DNA of 64,000 nt from assembly GCF_020497125.1 (NCBI RefSeq), contig NC_059075.1:43126003-43190002 (forward strand). Direction: 5' to 3'. The notes beneath the pieces were generated by a model. It had not been told where the DNA came from, ran no database searches, and saw nothing but the letters and a program-made list of their open reading frames with translations. The stretch is from Mauremys mutica (taxonomy: Eukaryota > Chordata > Testudines > Geoemydidae). Positions 57,601 to 62,539 of this stretch are shown one piece after another (the first letter of the stretch is position 1; the number at the start of each line of letters is the position of its first letter). The translations under genes were made by a program, and so were the position numbers.

Positions 57601-58808
57601 AGATGAGAAGAGCTGCCAAGGTATCCTATCCTCTACCAGATGCTTTTGGACCTAGTCCAACTCCTAGTGATGTCTGAGGCATTGTTTCCATTGAGCCTGG
57701 GGCATTCCTGAGTGCATGGCCTGGCTGCCTGTACCTCCCTGCCCCAACCAGGGTAGCTAGGTCCTGAGATCCTGTGGGGGATACCCCCTCTCCCTCCTTA
57801 TCTATTATTGATCTATTCCCCTCAATGCACCTGGCTCTGAGAGGAAGCCCCGCCCCTCCTGTGCTCAGACTTGGCCCCTCCTCCCTGTCCAGCTCTCACT
57901 CTGGTTTGTGGGTTTATTTAGATATCGATGAGTGTGCGACCCACAACGCCTGCCCCATGGGACTCTGTATCAACACCGAGGGCTCCTTCTCCTGTGCAGC
58001 CTGTGGTGCTGGATACACCGTGTCCAGAGATGGCAGCATGTGTGAAGGTATCTCCTGTGGACTGGTGAGATGTGTGGGTGCCAGGGAGACTGGATTCCGT
58101 GGGAGGACGTGCTTGCAGTTAGGAGCAGGCCATTGGTGGTGTCCGTGGCTGGATCTCCAGCTGTGGCTGCAGAATCTCGCAATGTGCATGTCACTCGGGT
58201 CACTGGGCATCCCCCAGCCCAGCTGAGGCAAAGCTGCCAGCTTGTGGCACAACATTTGCAGGCTGCAGTTGTAATCAGTGCCCCTAAGGCTGAGTCTCTG
58301 GCCCTGGGTCTGCATCACTGGTGACCTGAGCTTCCTGCAGCAGCTCCAAGCTGAGCTCCCTTCACTCGGGAGAGCTTCTGGGGAACAGCCCCCTGAATCC
58401 CAGCGAGACCCACTTGGAAAGCAAAGGGCCTGCCTAGGAAACCCGCTTCAGCGGTTTAGCTTTTGCAGAGCAATAGAGAGCTAGAGGGGGTTTCCAGGGG
58501 AGGTCAGTGGGGGCCTGCAGGTGTTCAGAGAGGGACCACTGCAGCTTTGGAAAGGAGTCTGTGAGAGTCAGAGCTAATCCCCCAGCTGGCTGTGAGTACC
58601 TGGTGGGCAGGGGAACGAGGGAGCAGAGTAGATGTGCCCTGTCCTTCATCCCAGCTGGAGTTCCAGTCTCTGCTCTCCCCAGATATCAATGAATGCAGCT
58701 CACCCACTGCCTGCCCCTTGGGAATCTGTACCAACACGGACGGCTCCTTTGCCTGCCAAGCCTGCGATGCTGGCTACATGCTCTCCTCCAACAGACTCAC
58801 CTGTGAAG
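15466..58808 (+). CDS. LTBP2: LTBP2, latent TGF-beta binding protein 2 (partial gene, 19 internal exons)
   Basis: Joined exons: 15466-15635, 17152-17322, 19345-19545, 20802-21067, 22801-22903, 39210-39284, 47317-47439, 48381-48545, 49673-49867, 50579-50598, 52045-52084, 52773-52862, 54459-54584, 55300-55428, 56280-56399, 57097-57216, 57498-57620, 57922-58047, 58683-58808. All have AG before and GT after, and the frame stays open. The product is a secreted extracellular matrix glycoprotein of elastic-fibre microfibrils; in the family, LTBP2 binds fibrillin and, unlike LTBP1, 3 and 4, is reported not to hold latent TGF-beta. Visible domain order is linker, Cys-containing region plus EGF, linker, hybrid domain, calcium-binding EGF, TB domain, linker, seven EGF repeats. 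LTBP2 is preferred over its paralogues because of stretches such as [39 protein letters not shown] and [19 protein letters not shown], which match LTBP2 as I remember it. N-terminal and C-terminal exons are outside the window. LTBP1 is the next best candidate but fits worse. Confidence 0.92.
15660..16130 (+). mobile_element. LINE fragment (CR1-like reverse transcriptase remnant)
   Basis: A frame near 15690 reads [20 protein letters not shown], carrying the F-A-D-D catalytic box with the D-T-K that follows in CR1 elements, and later a W-K-V-Q-P segment. The surrounding sequence lacks other intact motifs. It starts within 30 bases of the W1 donor site. Boundaries are approximate and an L2-type LINE is an alternative. 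Confidence 0.55.
16772..16915. repeat. MITE-like fragment related to 290-577
   Basis: It begins ttagggcttgactacatacc and shares the ccctgtggggacac and ctggtatga blocks with the element at 290-577. The right end is degraded. It lies between exons W1 and W2. Confidence 0.5.
17152..17322 (+). CDS. LTBP2: LTBP2 exon W2: Cys-containing region before EGF
   Basis: About 57 residues are encoded, starting [18 protein letters not shown] and followed by [18 protein letters not shown] and TTTLYSQGG. This is one of the best-conserved blocks between LTBP1 and LTBP2; the ICKQTC and YSQGG wording favours LTBP2. The N-L-T near the start is a possible N-glycosylation site. The acceptor follows a pyrimidine-rich ttttcctttacag and the donor is gtgagt, both strong. 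The exon is phase 1 at each end, like most LTBP exons, and joins W3 through a tyrosine codon. A (CT)n(CA)n microsatellite lies about 150 bases into the following intron. Confidence 0.95.
17474..17527. repeat. (CT)n(CA)n compound microsatellite
   Basis: A run of about 13 CT units followed by about 14 CA units with one G interruption, 150 bases downstream of the W2 donor. Confidence 0.95.
18171..18417. mobile_element. hAT MITE with perfect inner hairpin
   Basis: Terminal repeats cagggctggctccag and, reversed, cagggccggctccag (14 of 15). The target duplication cccatctg is present at 18163-18170 and 18418-18425 without mismatch. Inside, 18287-18306 is the exact reverse complement of 18322-18341. 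It lies in the W2-W3 intron. Elements at 40853 and 54679 belong to the same group. Confidence 0.92.
18976..19022. repeat. (GT)n(CT)n microsatellite
   Basis: Alternating GT units with a gtctgtctgt transition into eight or so CT units. It lies in the W2-W3 intron, 320 bases before exon W3. Confidence 0.85.
19345..19545 (+). CDS. LTBP2: LTBP2 exon W3: EGF-like domain
   Basis: This 201-base exon encodes an EGF-like domain with six cysteines: [20 protein letters not shown], then a final CHLP after PSNSTGKF. The N-S-T in that segment is a possible N-glycosylation site. There is no D-x-D/N-E-C calcium-binding start, so this is a non-calcium EGF as in other LTBPs. The domain is followed by a basic linker and a stretch ending [10 protein letters not shown], conserved in LTBP2. 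The acceptor is tctttgccttacag and the donor is gtgagt. The last base combines with W4 to form the alanine of the [11 protein letters not shown] stretch, which matches LTBP2 well. Confidence 0.95.
20802..21067 (+). CDS. LTBP2: LTBP2 exon W4: linker and start of the hybrid domain
   Basis: At 266 bases this is the longest exon in the window. It begins [18 protein letters not shown] and continues [11 protein letters not shown], the conserved HPPEA..QIHQV element of LTBP1 and LTBP2. The middle is a poorly conserved Ser/Gln/Asn-rich linker containing a run of SNGNSNSIT type. The end, [12 protein letters not shown], supplies the first cysteine of the hybrid (first 8-Cys) domain. The acceptor is catcttccag and the donor is cag|gtaagg. 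It ends in phase 0, so the next exon begins with a whole cysteine codon. Tolerance of length change in the linker would explain why only the two ends look conserved. Confidence 0.93.
22801..22903 (+). CDS. LTBP2: LTBP2 exon W5: core of the hybrid (first 8-Cys) domain
   Basis: The 103-base exon reads [19 protein letters not shown], then [15 protein letters not shown]. The paired cysteines (DCC) followed by an aromatic-Gly turn mark the hybrid domain, which differs from TB domains that have three cysteines in a row. In UniProt numbering this is often called TB1. The acceptor tctcctccatttcag and donor caggtaagt are both strong. The exon starts in phase 0 and ends in phase 1. It is followed by the largest intron of the window (16.3 kb). 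In this family the module lies in the N-terminal part of the protein; its exact partner in this species is not visible. Confidence 0.95.
29045..29227 (-). mobile_element. tRNA-derived SINE, cryptodiran turtle Cry type
   Basis: Read on the minus strand, the head is a tRNA-like segment with A box tagctcagtggtttgagc (29199-29216) and B box ggcttgcgagttcaatcc (29163-29180), matching RNA polymerase III internal promoters. The body then carries gggggccact and the gcaggactag-type core, and the tail ends with ggtcccttccagttctggga, similar to CR1 3' ends, which fits mobilisation by CR1. The B box and A box are nearly intact. Confidence 0.9.
29505..29605. repeat. Palindromic interspersed repeat (near-perfect 31-bp stem)
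   Basis: 29535-29565 pairs with 29569-29599 across a 3-base spacer, with two or three mismatches in the middle of the stem. The left flank tcagaggggtagccgtgtta and the gtcctgtggcacctta core are a common reptile repeat sequence. The inverted duplication suggests that two head-to-head copies joined. Confidence 0.8.
32466..32751. mobile_element. Harbinger-like MITE with TAA target duplication
   Basis: Ends ggctatggctacactt and, reversed, ggtcttggctacactt. TAA flanks at 32463-32465 and 32752-32754 give the 3-bp target duplication typical of PIF/Harbinger elements. The body carries repeated cagcgct / agcgctg blocks, including gcgggagcgctcccgc, a 16-base perfect palindrome near 32499. Confidence 0.8.
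32755..33012. mobile_element. Second Harbinger-like MITE, directly adjoining the first
   Basis: It starts with gagtatgtctacactac and ends with gtaagcatagactggggc, degraded inverted repeats of the turtle-type gtatgtctacac family. TAA occurs at 32752-32754 and again at 33013-33015, so the left TAA is shared with the preceding element. The right end is less well matched than in the first element. Confidence 0.6.
35691..37047. mobile_element. Non-autonomous hAT transposon carrying a C-rich/G-rich minisatellite
   Basis: Ends caggggtctcaaact and, reversed, caggggtctcaaaca; flanks agttagag at 35683-35690 and 37048-37055 are identical. The outer parts contain gggccgcatgag / gcgggccgcatg type sub-terminal repeats. 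The centre is a minisatellite annotated separately. Open frames of up to 348 codons on both strands here are Gly/Arg/Pro low-complexity and have no domain; I do not regard them as genes. Confidence 0.93.
35990..36690. repeat. Extremely GC-rich minisatellite, units of about 40-55 bp
   Basis: The phrase cggcgggtctcgcttccc recurs at least ten times (near 36165, 36205, 36245, 36287, 36340, 36382, 36424, 36475, 36516, 36562), separated by cccccaccccc and ggcccggcccgg blocks of variable length. The minus strand has many runs of three or more G with short spacers, so G-quadruplex formation is plausible. C runs of 9-13 bases make assembly errors likely. Confidence 0.9.
37739..37863. repeat. Short inverted-repeat element
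   Basis: gaaaatattttcaaaagcac on the left mirrors gcacttttgaaaatgttacc on the right, and a second pair (cacctaag / cctaagccac) lies inside. Related caccta- and tgaaaatctgac-rich sequence continues at 38200-38440. Family not identified. Confidence 0.45.
39210..39284 (+). CDS. LTBP2: LTBP2 exon W6: end of the hybrid domain
   Basis: This 75-base exon encodes [20 protein letters not shown] followed by RSHCQ. It is diagnostic of LTBP2: the remembered human stretch is [20 protein letters not shown]. It supplies the last cysteine of the hybrid domain, and NRSHC gives a possible N-glycosylation site directly before the next EGF. The acceptor is tttgtcgccctag and the donor is caag|gtaagg. Despite standing alone between a 16.3-kb and an 8-kb intron, its frame and splice signals are intact. 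It is phase 1 at both ends. Confidence 0.95.
39830..40080. repeat. Diverged tandem repeat, unit about 60 bp
   Basis: The phrase cctctgccccacat/attg...gggccattcacccc..g recurs about five times (near 39868, 39920, 39970, 40028), each with a gtgtctatgtgtgggcca-like middle. Short open frames across it are repeat artefacts. Confidence 0.75.
40853..41075. mobile_element. hAT MITE, same group as 18171-18417
   Basis: Terminal repeats cagggctggctccag and, reversed, caggtctggctcccg. Flanks gatgtact (40845-40852) and gatctact (41076-41083) agree at 7 of 8 bases. The body retains a gcttggggtggcaa / gcttggggcagcaa pair and a T-run at 41023-41036. No coding capacity. Confidence 0.85.
41849..41950. mobile_element. 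102-bp MITE with perfect 8-bp target duplication
   Basis: Terminal repeats tagggtgacca at both ends (reversed at the right) and identical flanks gtgacatg at 41841-41848 and 41951-41958. The 8-bp duplication suggests the hAT superfamily, though the TAGGG ends differ from the CAGGG/CAGTG ends of the other elements here. The perfect flanks suggest a relatively recent insertion. Confidence 0.88.
42425..43530 (-). mobile_element. CR1-type LINE, antisense, relatively well preserved 3' portion
   Basis: Three minus-strand frames follow one another: 43325-43525 ([20 protein letters not shown], with the FADD box), 42877-43197 (ending of RT domain; contains [20 protein letters not shown] and [20 protein letters not shown]) and 42624-42893 (contains [17 protein letters not shown], the end of ORF2). 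The order is that of a single CR1 ORF2 read from right to left, broken by at least two frameshifts. 42425-42620 is the 3' UTR. This is the best preserved LINE in the window and is probably the youngest. Confidence 0.9.
47317..47439 (+). CDS. LTBP2: LTBP2 exon W7: calcium-binding EGF between hybrid and TB domains
   Basis: The exon encodes one complete EGF repeat: [20 protein letters not shown], then [10 protein letters not shown] and [10 protein letters not shown]. It has the six cysteines and the D-I-N-E-C start plus the C-x-N-x-x-G-S-F/Y-x-C pattern, where the Asn is the usual beta-hydroxylation and calcium-ligand position. The single-exon, phase 1-1 layout is typical of EGF modules in fibrillins and LTBPs. 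The acceptor is caccctgtag and the donor is tct|gtaagt. The [14 protein letters not shown] wording is very close to LTBP2. Calcium binding here would stiffen the hybrid-EGF-TB segment. Confidence 0.96.
48381..48545 (+). CDS. LTBP2: LTBP2 exon W8: first TB (8-Cys) domain, main part
   Basis: The exon encodes [19 protein letters not shown], then [20 protein letters not shown] and [12 protein letters not shown]. The three-cysteine run (CCC) and the W-G turn identify a TB/8-Cys domain, found only in fibrillins and LTBPs. The eighth cysteine comes from W9 (EICPAG). In LTBP1, 3 and 4 a later TB domain covalently binds the TGF-beta propeptide; that later domain lies outside the window, so nothing can be said about TGF-beta binding from this exon. 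The acceptor is ttgtgtttcag and the donor tcag|gtgaga. Confidence 0.96.
49673..49867 (+). CDS. LTBP2: LTBP2 exon W9: end of the TB domain and start of the linker
   Basis: This exon starts [20 protein letters not shown] and continues [14 protein letters not shown]. The [10 protein letters not shown] block closes the TB domain with its last cysteine. The strongly conserved [13 protein letters not shown] stretch is characteristic of LTBP2. The remainder is a cysteine-free acidic and Ser/Gln-rich linker, ending near ALSGGVTG across the junction. The acceptor is gtctcccttgcag and the donor is cacag|gtacgc. Both ends are phase 1. The linker in this family is flexible and protease-sensitive, so its low conservation is expected. 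Confidence 0.95.
50579..50598 (+). CDS. LTBP2: LTBP2 exon W10: 20-nt microexon of the linker (predicted)
   Basis: A 20-base exon with acceptor ttaattttccag and donor gag|gtgagt. It converts the phase 1 end of W9 to phase 0 and encodes GHSPDSE across the junction. Joining W9 directly to W11 would read into a TGA within four codons, so an exon of 2 mod 3 length is needed here. The PDS-E/G-T-A-D wording resembles the PDKGDSQAG part of human LTBP2. A different small exon cannot be excluded without transcript data. Confidence 0.7.
52045..52084 (+). CDS. LTBP2: LTBP2 exon W11: 40-nt microexon of the linker (predicted)
   Basis: A 40-base exon with acceptor gtgtttctcacccacag and donor cccag|gtgcgt. 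Read from phase 0 it encodes [13 protein letters not shown] and ends in phase 1, restoring the common phase of the gene. Together with W10 it contributes 60 bases (20 codons), so the pair can be included or skipped without a frameshift, but neither can be skipped alone. The composition (Thr, Ala, Pro, Glu) fits the linker between the TB domain and the EGF array. Confidence 0.72.
52773..52862 (+). CDS. LTBP2: LTBP2 exon W12: linker exon before the EGF array
   Basis: The 90-base exon encodes [20 protein letters not shown] followed by [10 protein letters not shown]. It resembles the GIAEIQEEQVTP part of the human LTBP2 linker just before the IDRC EGF. The acceptor is ctcatctgcag. The donor acag|gtttgt is weaker than the others in the gene, so the 3' end is slightly uncertain and the exon is a candidate for alternative splicing. 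Its length is a multiple of three and both ends are phase 1, so skipping would keep the frame. Confidence 0.82.
54459..54584 (+). CDS. LTBP2: LTBP2 exon W13: EGF-like repeat with atypical start
   Basis: The exon encodes [20 protein letters not shown], then [20 protein letters not shown] and CI. It has six cysteines, but the calcium-binding start D-x-D/N-E-C is replaced by E-I-D-R-C, as in human LTBP2 where this repeat also begins IDRC. It is therefore probably a non-calcium or weak-calcium EGF at the head of the tandem EGF array. The acceptor is tgtctctctcag and the donor attg|gtatgt. A hAT MITE sits about 95 bases downstream in the next intron. Confidence 0.94.
54679..54949. mobile_element. 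hAT MITE in the W13-W14 intron
   Basis: Ends caggggtggctcta and, reversed, caggggcagctcca; flanks ctcctgaa (54671-54678) and ctcctgag (54950-54957) agree at 7 of 8. The inner gccgccccaagcac / gccgccccaggcac segments relate it to the 18171 and 40853 copies. It begins about 95 bases after the donor of exon W13. Confidence 0.85.
55300..55428 (+). CDS. LTBP2: LTBP2 exon W14: calcium-binding EGF repeat
   Basis: The exon encodes [20 protein letters not shown], then [20 protein letters not shown] and TCQ. Six cysteines and the D-D-D-E-C start mark a calcium-binding EGF. The C-I-N-S-V-G-S-Y pattern contains the Asn normally used for calcium and the Gly-Ser-Tyr of the packing interface. The long final loop (SQGTQTC) is like the equivalent LTBP2 repeat in human. 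The acceptor is gctctggacccag and the donor caggg-type GT at 55429. Phase is 1-1. Confidence 0.95.
56280..56399 (+). CDS. LTBP2: LTBP2 exon W15: calcium-binding EGF repeat
   Basis: The exon encodes [20 protein letters not shown], then [20 protein letters not shown]. It has the full calcium-binding EGF signature: D-x-N-E-C, six cysteines and C-x-N-T-x-G-S-Y. The NECEQP..C.GGQCTNT wording closely follows human LTBP2. The acceptor is ttggatgctaatag, which has a poorer pyrimidine tract than its neighbours, and the donor is cgaag|gtgagt. It is phase 1-1 and forms part of a run of consecutive EGF modules that would form a calcium-stiffened rod. Confidence 0.95.
57097..57216 (+). CDS. LTBP2: LTBP2 exon W16: calcium-binding EGF repeat
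   Basis: The exon encodes [20 protein letters not shown], then [20 protein letters not shown]. The spacing between cysteines 4 and 5 (ECLSC) is the three-residue form found in several LTBP2 repeats instead of the usual C-x-C. The start D-I-D-E-C and the Asn at the hydroxylation position are intact. The acceptor is ggtctctttgcag and the donor gttg|gtaagg. Phase is 1-1. Confidence 0.95.
57498..57620 (+). CDS. LTBP2: LTBP2 exon W17: calcium-binding EGF repeat
   Basis: The exon encodes [20 protein letters not shown], then [20 protein letters not shown] and a final Q. The start D-N-D-E-C differs slightly from the more common D-I/V-N/D-E-C but keeps the acidic calcium ligands. The ending [11 protein letters not shown] is very close to the matching LTBP2 repeat (YEVT.DEK.C). 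The acceptor is gctgtgtcttgcag and the donor caag|gtatcc. The preceding intron is only 281 bases and the following one 301 bases. Confidence 0.95.
57922..58047 (+). CDS. LTBP2: LTBP2 exon W18: calcium-binding EGF repeat
   Basis: The exon encodes [20 protein letters not shown], then [20 protein letters not shown] and CE. Like W16 and W19 it has the SCAAC spacing (two residues between cysteines 4 and 5). The calcium-binding start and the Asn/Gly-Ser-Phe elements are intact. The pattern DECAS/T..ACP.GLC.NTEGSF.CSAC is the equivalent repeat of human LTBP2. The acceptor is gggtttatttag and the donor gaag|gtatct. Phase is 1-1. Confidence 0.95.
58683..58808 (+). CDS. LTBP2: LTBP2 exon W19: calcium-binding EGF repeat, last coding exon in the window
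   Basis: The exon encodes [20 protein letters not shown], then [20 protein letters not shown] and CE. It has the full calcium-binding signature, with two residues between cysteines 4 and 5. The acceptor is tctgctctcccccag and the donor gaag|gtaaat. It ends in phase 1, so at least one further exon must follow. None was seen in the remaining 5.2 kb; the next repeat and the later TB domains must lie beyond the window's right edge. Confidence 0.95.
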
Positions 58809-59506
58809 GTAAATCGCCCAGACTGCTCTCTGCCTCTGCTGGGAGCTGTGTCTGCAAGTCAGGCAGTAATAAGTGTGTCTGTAGTGTCAGACTTGGAAGC
58901 CAATGGTCCTGCTCCTGATTGGGTCACACCCCTGGTTGGGTCACGCCCCTGGTCAGGTCAGCTTAGCCCTGCACGTTGGCAGCACATCGTGTTTGGAGGA
59001 GTAGGGGGTATCTGAAGGGAAACGATCAGCTCTGGGAAGGGGTACGGGTACCCAGCTCATTAATGAGATTCTCAGCTGATACTAATTTAGGGGGAGCTGC
59101 AAGCCCCAGTGAGGATAGCATAATACAAAGAGTCCTAGAGAGACCAGAAACACAGGCAGAGAATAGCAGAATGGGATTCTGTTCAGAACAACATGGCTAA
59201 TATGTCTGGAGAAAACAACCCCGAGCCTCGGTCGTCAGTGGGAGGGGGAAGGCTTGGAATCCGGAATGGCTGAGAAAGGCATGGGACAGTAAATTAGGAA
59301 TTTCGGATGCAATGTGGAAGCAAACAGGGCCCCTTTGGGCTGTAGGCACAGAACTATCGTGTCTCTGACAAGGGGGAATAGCCAGGTCCTACTTTGTGCA
59401 GCGCTGGTGTATTTATTGTGGGCACCTTTTTATCAGAAAGATATTGGCAAATCAGAGGGAGTTCAGAGAAGACCAGCCAAGGTGATCAGGGAGCTGAGTT
59501 ATAGAT

Positions 59507-59898
59507 AAGGCTACGATTATGTCACAGAGGTCGTGGAAGTCACGGAATCCGTGACATTGGGGCACCGTAGCAGCCCAGCCACTGCTGGCAGTGGGGGCCC
59601 TCCTGCAGCAGCCAGCTCAGCTCTCTGCCCCTGCGGGTGGTGGGGCCCCCCCATAGCTCCTAGCCCTGCAGACCCCTGGGGGATCCCCCCAGCTCCCAGC
59701 CACTAGGCAGGGATGGGAGGCCACAGCTCCCAGCCACCGCAGCAGGACAGGCTGCTGGACCCTCCTCCCTCCCCATTTTGTCAGGGATAATTTTAGTAAA
59801 AGTCAGGGACAAGTCACGGATTCTGTAAATTTTTGTTTTTTGCCCATGACCTGTCCCTGACTTTTACTAAAAATATCCATGACACAGTGGTAGCCTTA
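59507..59898. repeat. Inverted-repeat element with an inner 17-bp perfect hairpin
   Basis: The outer ends are aaggctac and gtagcctt, with similar cacag-containing sequence inside each. Within it, 59794-59810 (tagtaaaagtcagggac) is the exact reverse complement of 59853-59869. The middle is GC-rich. It is probably a non-autonomous DNA transposon; the superfamily is unclear because the flanks do not give a clean target duplication. Confidence 0.65.
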
Positions 59899-60461
59899 AC
59901 TGTAGGGAAGTGTGAAATGAGTAAAACCTGTGGCTAAGCCTCAACTCCGGAGACAGGGGGACCTGGGAGGAGTTTATAAATGTCTGCCGGGTATAAACTG
60001 CAAGGCAGAGAGGAATTGTCTAGGCCCGTGGTGCAAGGGTTAAAAGCAAAACAAAACAAAAATAGGCAGAGGGTTAACAAGACACGGGCAAGCCAGTGAA
60101 AGAGGGAAAGCTGGCAAAAGGGTGATGAAGTAATAAAGGCCCCAGTTCAACAAAGCATTGAAGCACAGACTTAACTTCAAGTGGTGGTATTGAAGTCACC
60201 AGGACCGCTCTCTGTCTCAGGGTACGTCCACACTGCAAGCGCTACAGCAGCACGGGTGGGTTTCTATTGCTGTAGTAGCTGGGCGGTAGCAGTACGCCCT
60301 GAGCAGCATTATTAGGTCTACTGAAGTTTTAGGTGCAGGCTGTGTGAGCGCCCTGAGAGCGCTTTGCTAAATAGGGATATGGTTACTCATGTGCTTAACG
60401 GTAAACATGTGGATAAGTGTTAGCAATGTTATTGGCAATAATAATAATAATAACCAATAAA

Positions 60462-60526
60462 ATAATAAGGGTGTTAGACTAGATGACCCTTGCGGTCACT
60501 TCTAACCCTATGGTTCTATGAATCAG
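60462..60526 (+). mobile_element. CR1 LINE 3' end fragment
   Basis: The stretch gttagactagatgaccctt, then a GC-poor spacer and ccctatggttctatgaatca, corresponds to the last ~60 bases of CR1 elements, ending in the ttctatga-type tail. Such 5'-truncated stubs are common. It follows an AAT microsatellite. Confidence 0.6.
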
Positions 60527-62539
60527 GAGGCCTGGGATGAAATTGTGGAAAGGAAAGCGAATGCTGGGCCTCAGCACAAACTCCTGCACAGCGAGATCTG
60601 TCAGACTGCAGCAGACCTTGTGGAACAGAACTCGAGACTTCCCTAGTGACTGCTAAACCCGTGGTTGTTAATTGTTCCGTTCCCTAGGCCCTGTTGTAAC
60701 TTGTGTTTGAGTTTTTTTTCAAGTGTAGCTCTAAGGCTGTGCTCTGTCGTGGGTACGTGAAATTGTGGTGTAGAACATGAGTTTATGTTGCTAAGTTACA
60801 CAGGAGTGGCAGAGCCACCAGTGAGGTGTGCAGAGACTCCTGCCAACCGGTCCTCTATACCCAGCTGCCACATATTCTGCAGGAAAACTGCCTTAGGAGT
60901 GTGACTGAGAGAATTTAAGGTTATTTGTTTCTCCCATTCACCCAGCTGTACAGGCCTCAGAGGAGAAGAAAAAATAGAACTAATATTGTTTAGACCCCCC
61001 CCATGAAAATGACCTAAAATGGAATTTCTGTATCTCCTAATGCCTGATACCCTGCATTGGGGATACCCTCCCCCAGCACCTTTCTGCTGGTATCAGGGTC
61101 ACCTTTCGGACCCAAGATATTGGACCTTAAATCTGTCTCTGGCCCAGTGCCTGTCATGGGTCTTCAGCAAGGATATTTTTGGAGAGATATCCCACATTTG
61201 AGGGCAAAGAAGGAAACATTTTTGTGGCAGGTTTTGTTGTTTATGTGAAGCAGTTCAGATGGCTGCAATGGTGGAGAAGGGCCCTTCGGAGATGGATCAG
61301 CGGGCAGAGTGCAGATGTAGTCCAAGGTGCTTGATAAAGACCCCCTGGTGATGAGCATGGCATGAAAAACTAGTAAGGGAGAACTGTAGCTTCTCTCATG
61401 GCTGGGCAGTGGAGCACCTGGGAACCACCAGCATACAGATGGTAAATAAACCAACTAACAGGGGGTCTTCCCGGCTGTTTGTTTGGGGTAAAACTCATGG
61501 GCAGAGGCACACTGCATCTGGTGGTTCCTCCTGGAGAGGGAGAAGGCGTCTCGGCCACTTTTCTTCTTCCTCTAGGTTTACAGCTGGGTCTGAGGCACAC
61601 ACAGGAAATGAGGTAAAGTTTCCATGCTCCTGATGGGATGGAAGGATTGCACATTTCGTTCCGTTTGCAGGCTAGTCATGTGACTCCCTCTTTAGATGGA
61701 TCTTTCCCGGCGTGTCACTTCCCCGTGCTTGCTGCTAGAGCAGCTGGGGGAGAGAGCACTGAGGGAATGTTATCAAGTGTTTGGTGACTGAACCCAGGAG
61801 AAACCCAGTCTTCCCCTGCTGGATTGGTGACCATGGCTCTAGATTTTGGGTTTTGTGTGTGAAGAACAATAAGGGTTTTGGGATGGCTCACAACAAATGA
61901 ACTAGGGCATGGATCGTCTGCCAGGGAACTGATGGAAGCTAGGGATGTTTTAGAACTGAGTGTGGTAGGAGTAATCTTGCCCTAAGGCATAAATGAATGG
62001 TGCCCTGTTGTGTACACCATGCGCTTGGCACTTAGCAGAGTCACGGTCCCTGCTCTGCCCTGAGGAGCTTTCAGGCTCAATGTTTCCACCTCTAACTTCT
62101 GTGATGGGAACAGGCAGAGCAAGAGAGGTGGGGAATGTTGTTGGTGCCCTCTGCAGCCCGCAGGCTGGTACTGATGGGGAATCAGTCCTCTTACTCATGT
62201 GCTTTCTCACAGTCAGAAAAGCTGCACTCGGGGGCACCGGTCCCTGCCTGGCAGGCTCAGGGGACTGAAAATGTAGCAGAAATGTTGTTTCCTTCTGAGG
62301 GCCTGGAGCATCATACCTCCCCTAGATGGACCAGTGGAAGGGTGGGAGTAAGGAGCTTTCACTGCCCTGTGGGAGGGTGGAGAGCTGCCTCCTGCATGAA
62401 TTAGCTGAGCTGAGTTGTGCTCCAAAAGAGGCAGATGAATGGGACAGTCCAGGGTGACAGAGCCAGGTGAGGCCGAGGCTACATCTGGCTCTCTACGGTG
62501 GACATGGTCATGCTGGGAGATGGAAGCCCATTTCCCTTA

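Larger units (their letters stand above)
47440..58682 (+). other. LTBP2: Introns between exons W7 and W19
   Basis: Twelve introns lie between the TB and EGF exons, from 281 bases (57217-57497) to 1,596 bases (52863-54458). The only mobile element I recognise is the hAT MITE at 54679-54949. Introns longer than 300 bases (47440-48380, 48546-49672, 49868-50578, 50599-52044, 52085-52772, 52863-54458, 54950-55299, 55429-56279, 56400-57096, 57621-57921, 58048-58682) otherwise hold nothing identifiable. Confidence 0.85.

Noticed and set aside
15466..58808. Identification as LTBP4 or LTBP1
   Set aside because: I first considered LTBP4. The stretches [38 protein letters not shown] and the E-I-D-R-C EGF fit LTBP2 much better than LTBP4 or LTBP1.
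60219..60370. Possible half of a cgtccacactgcaagcgct-type MITE
   Set aside because: Only a left end is recognisable; no matching right end or target duplication was found.
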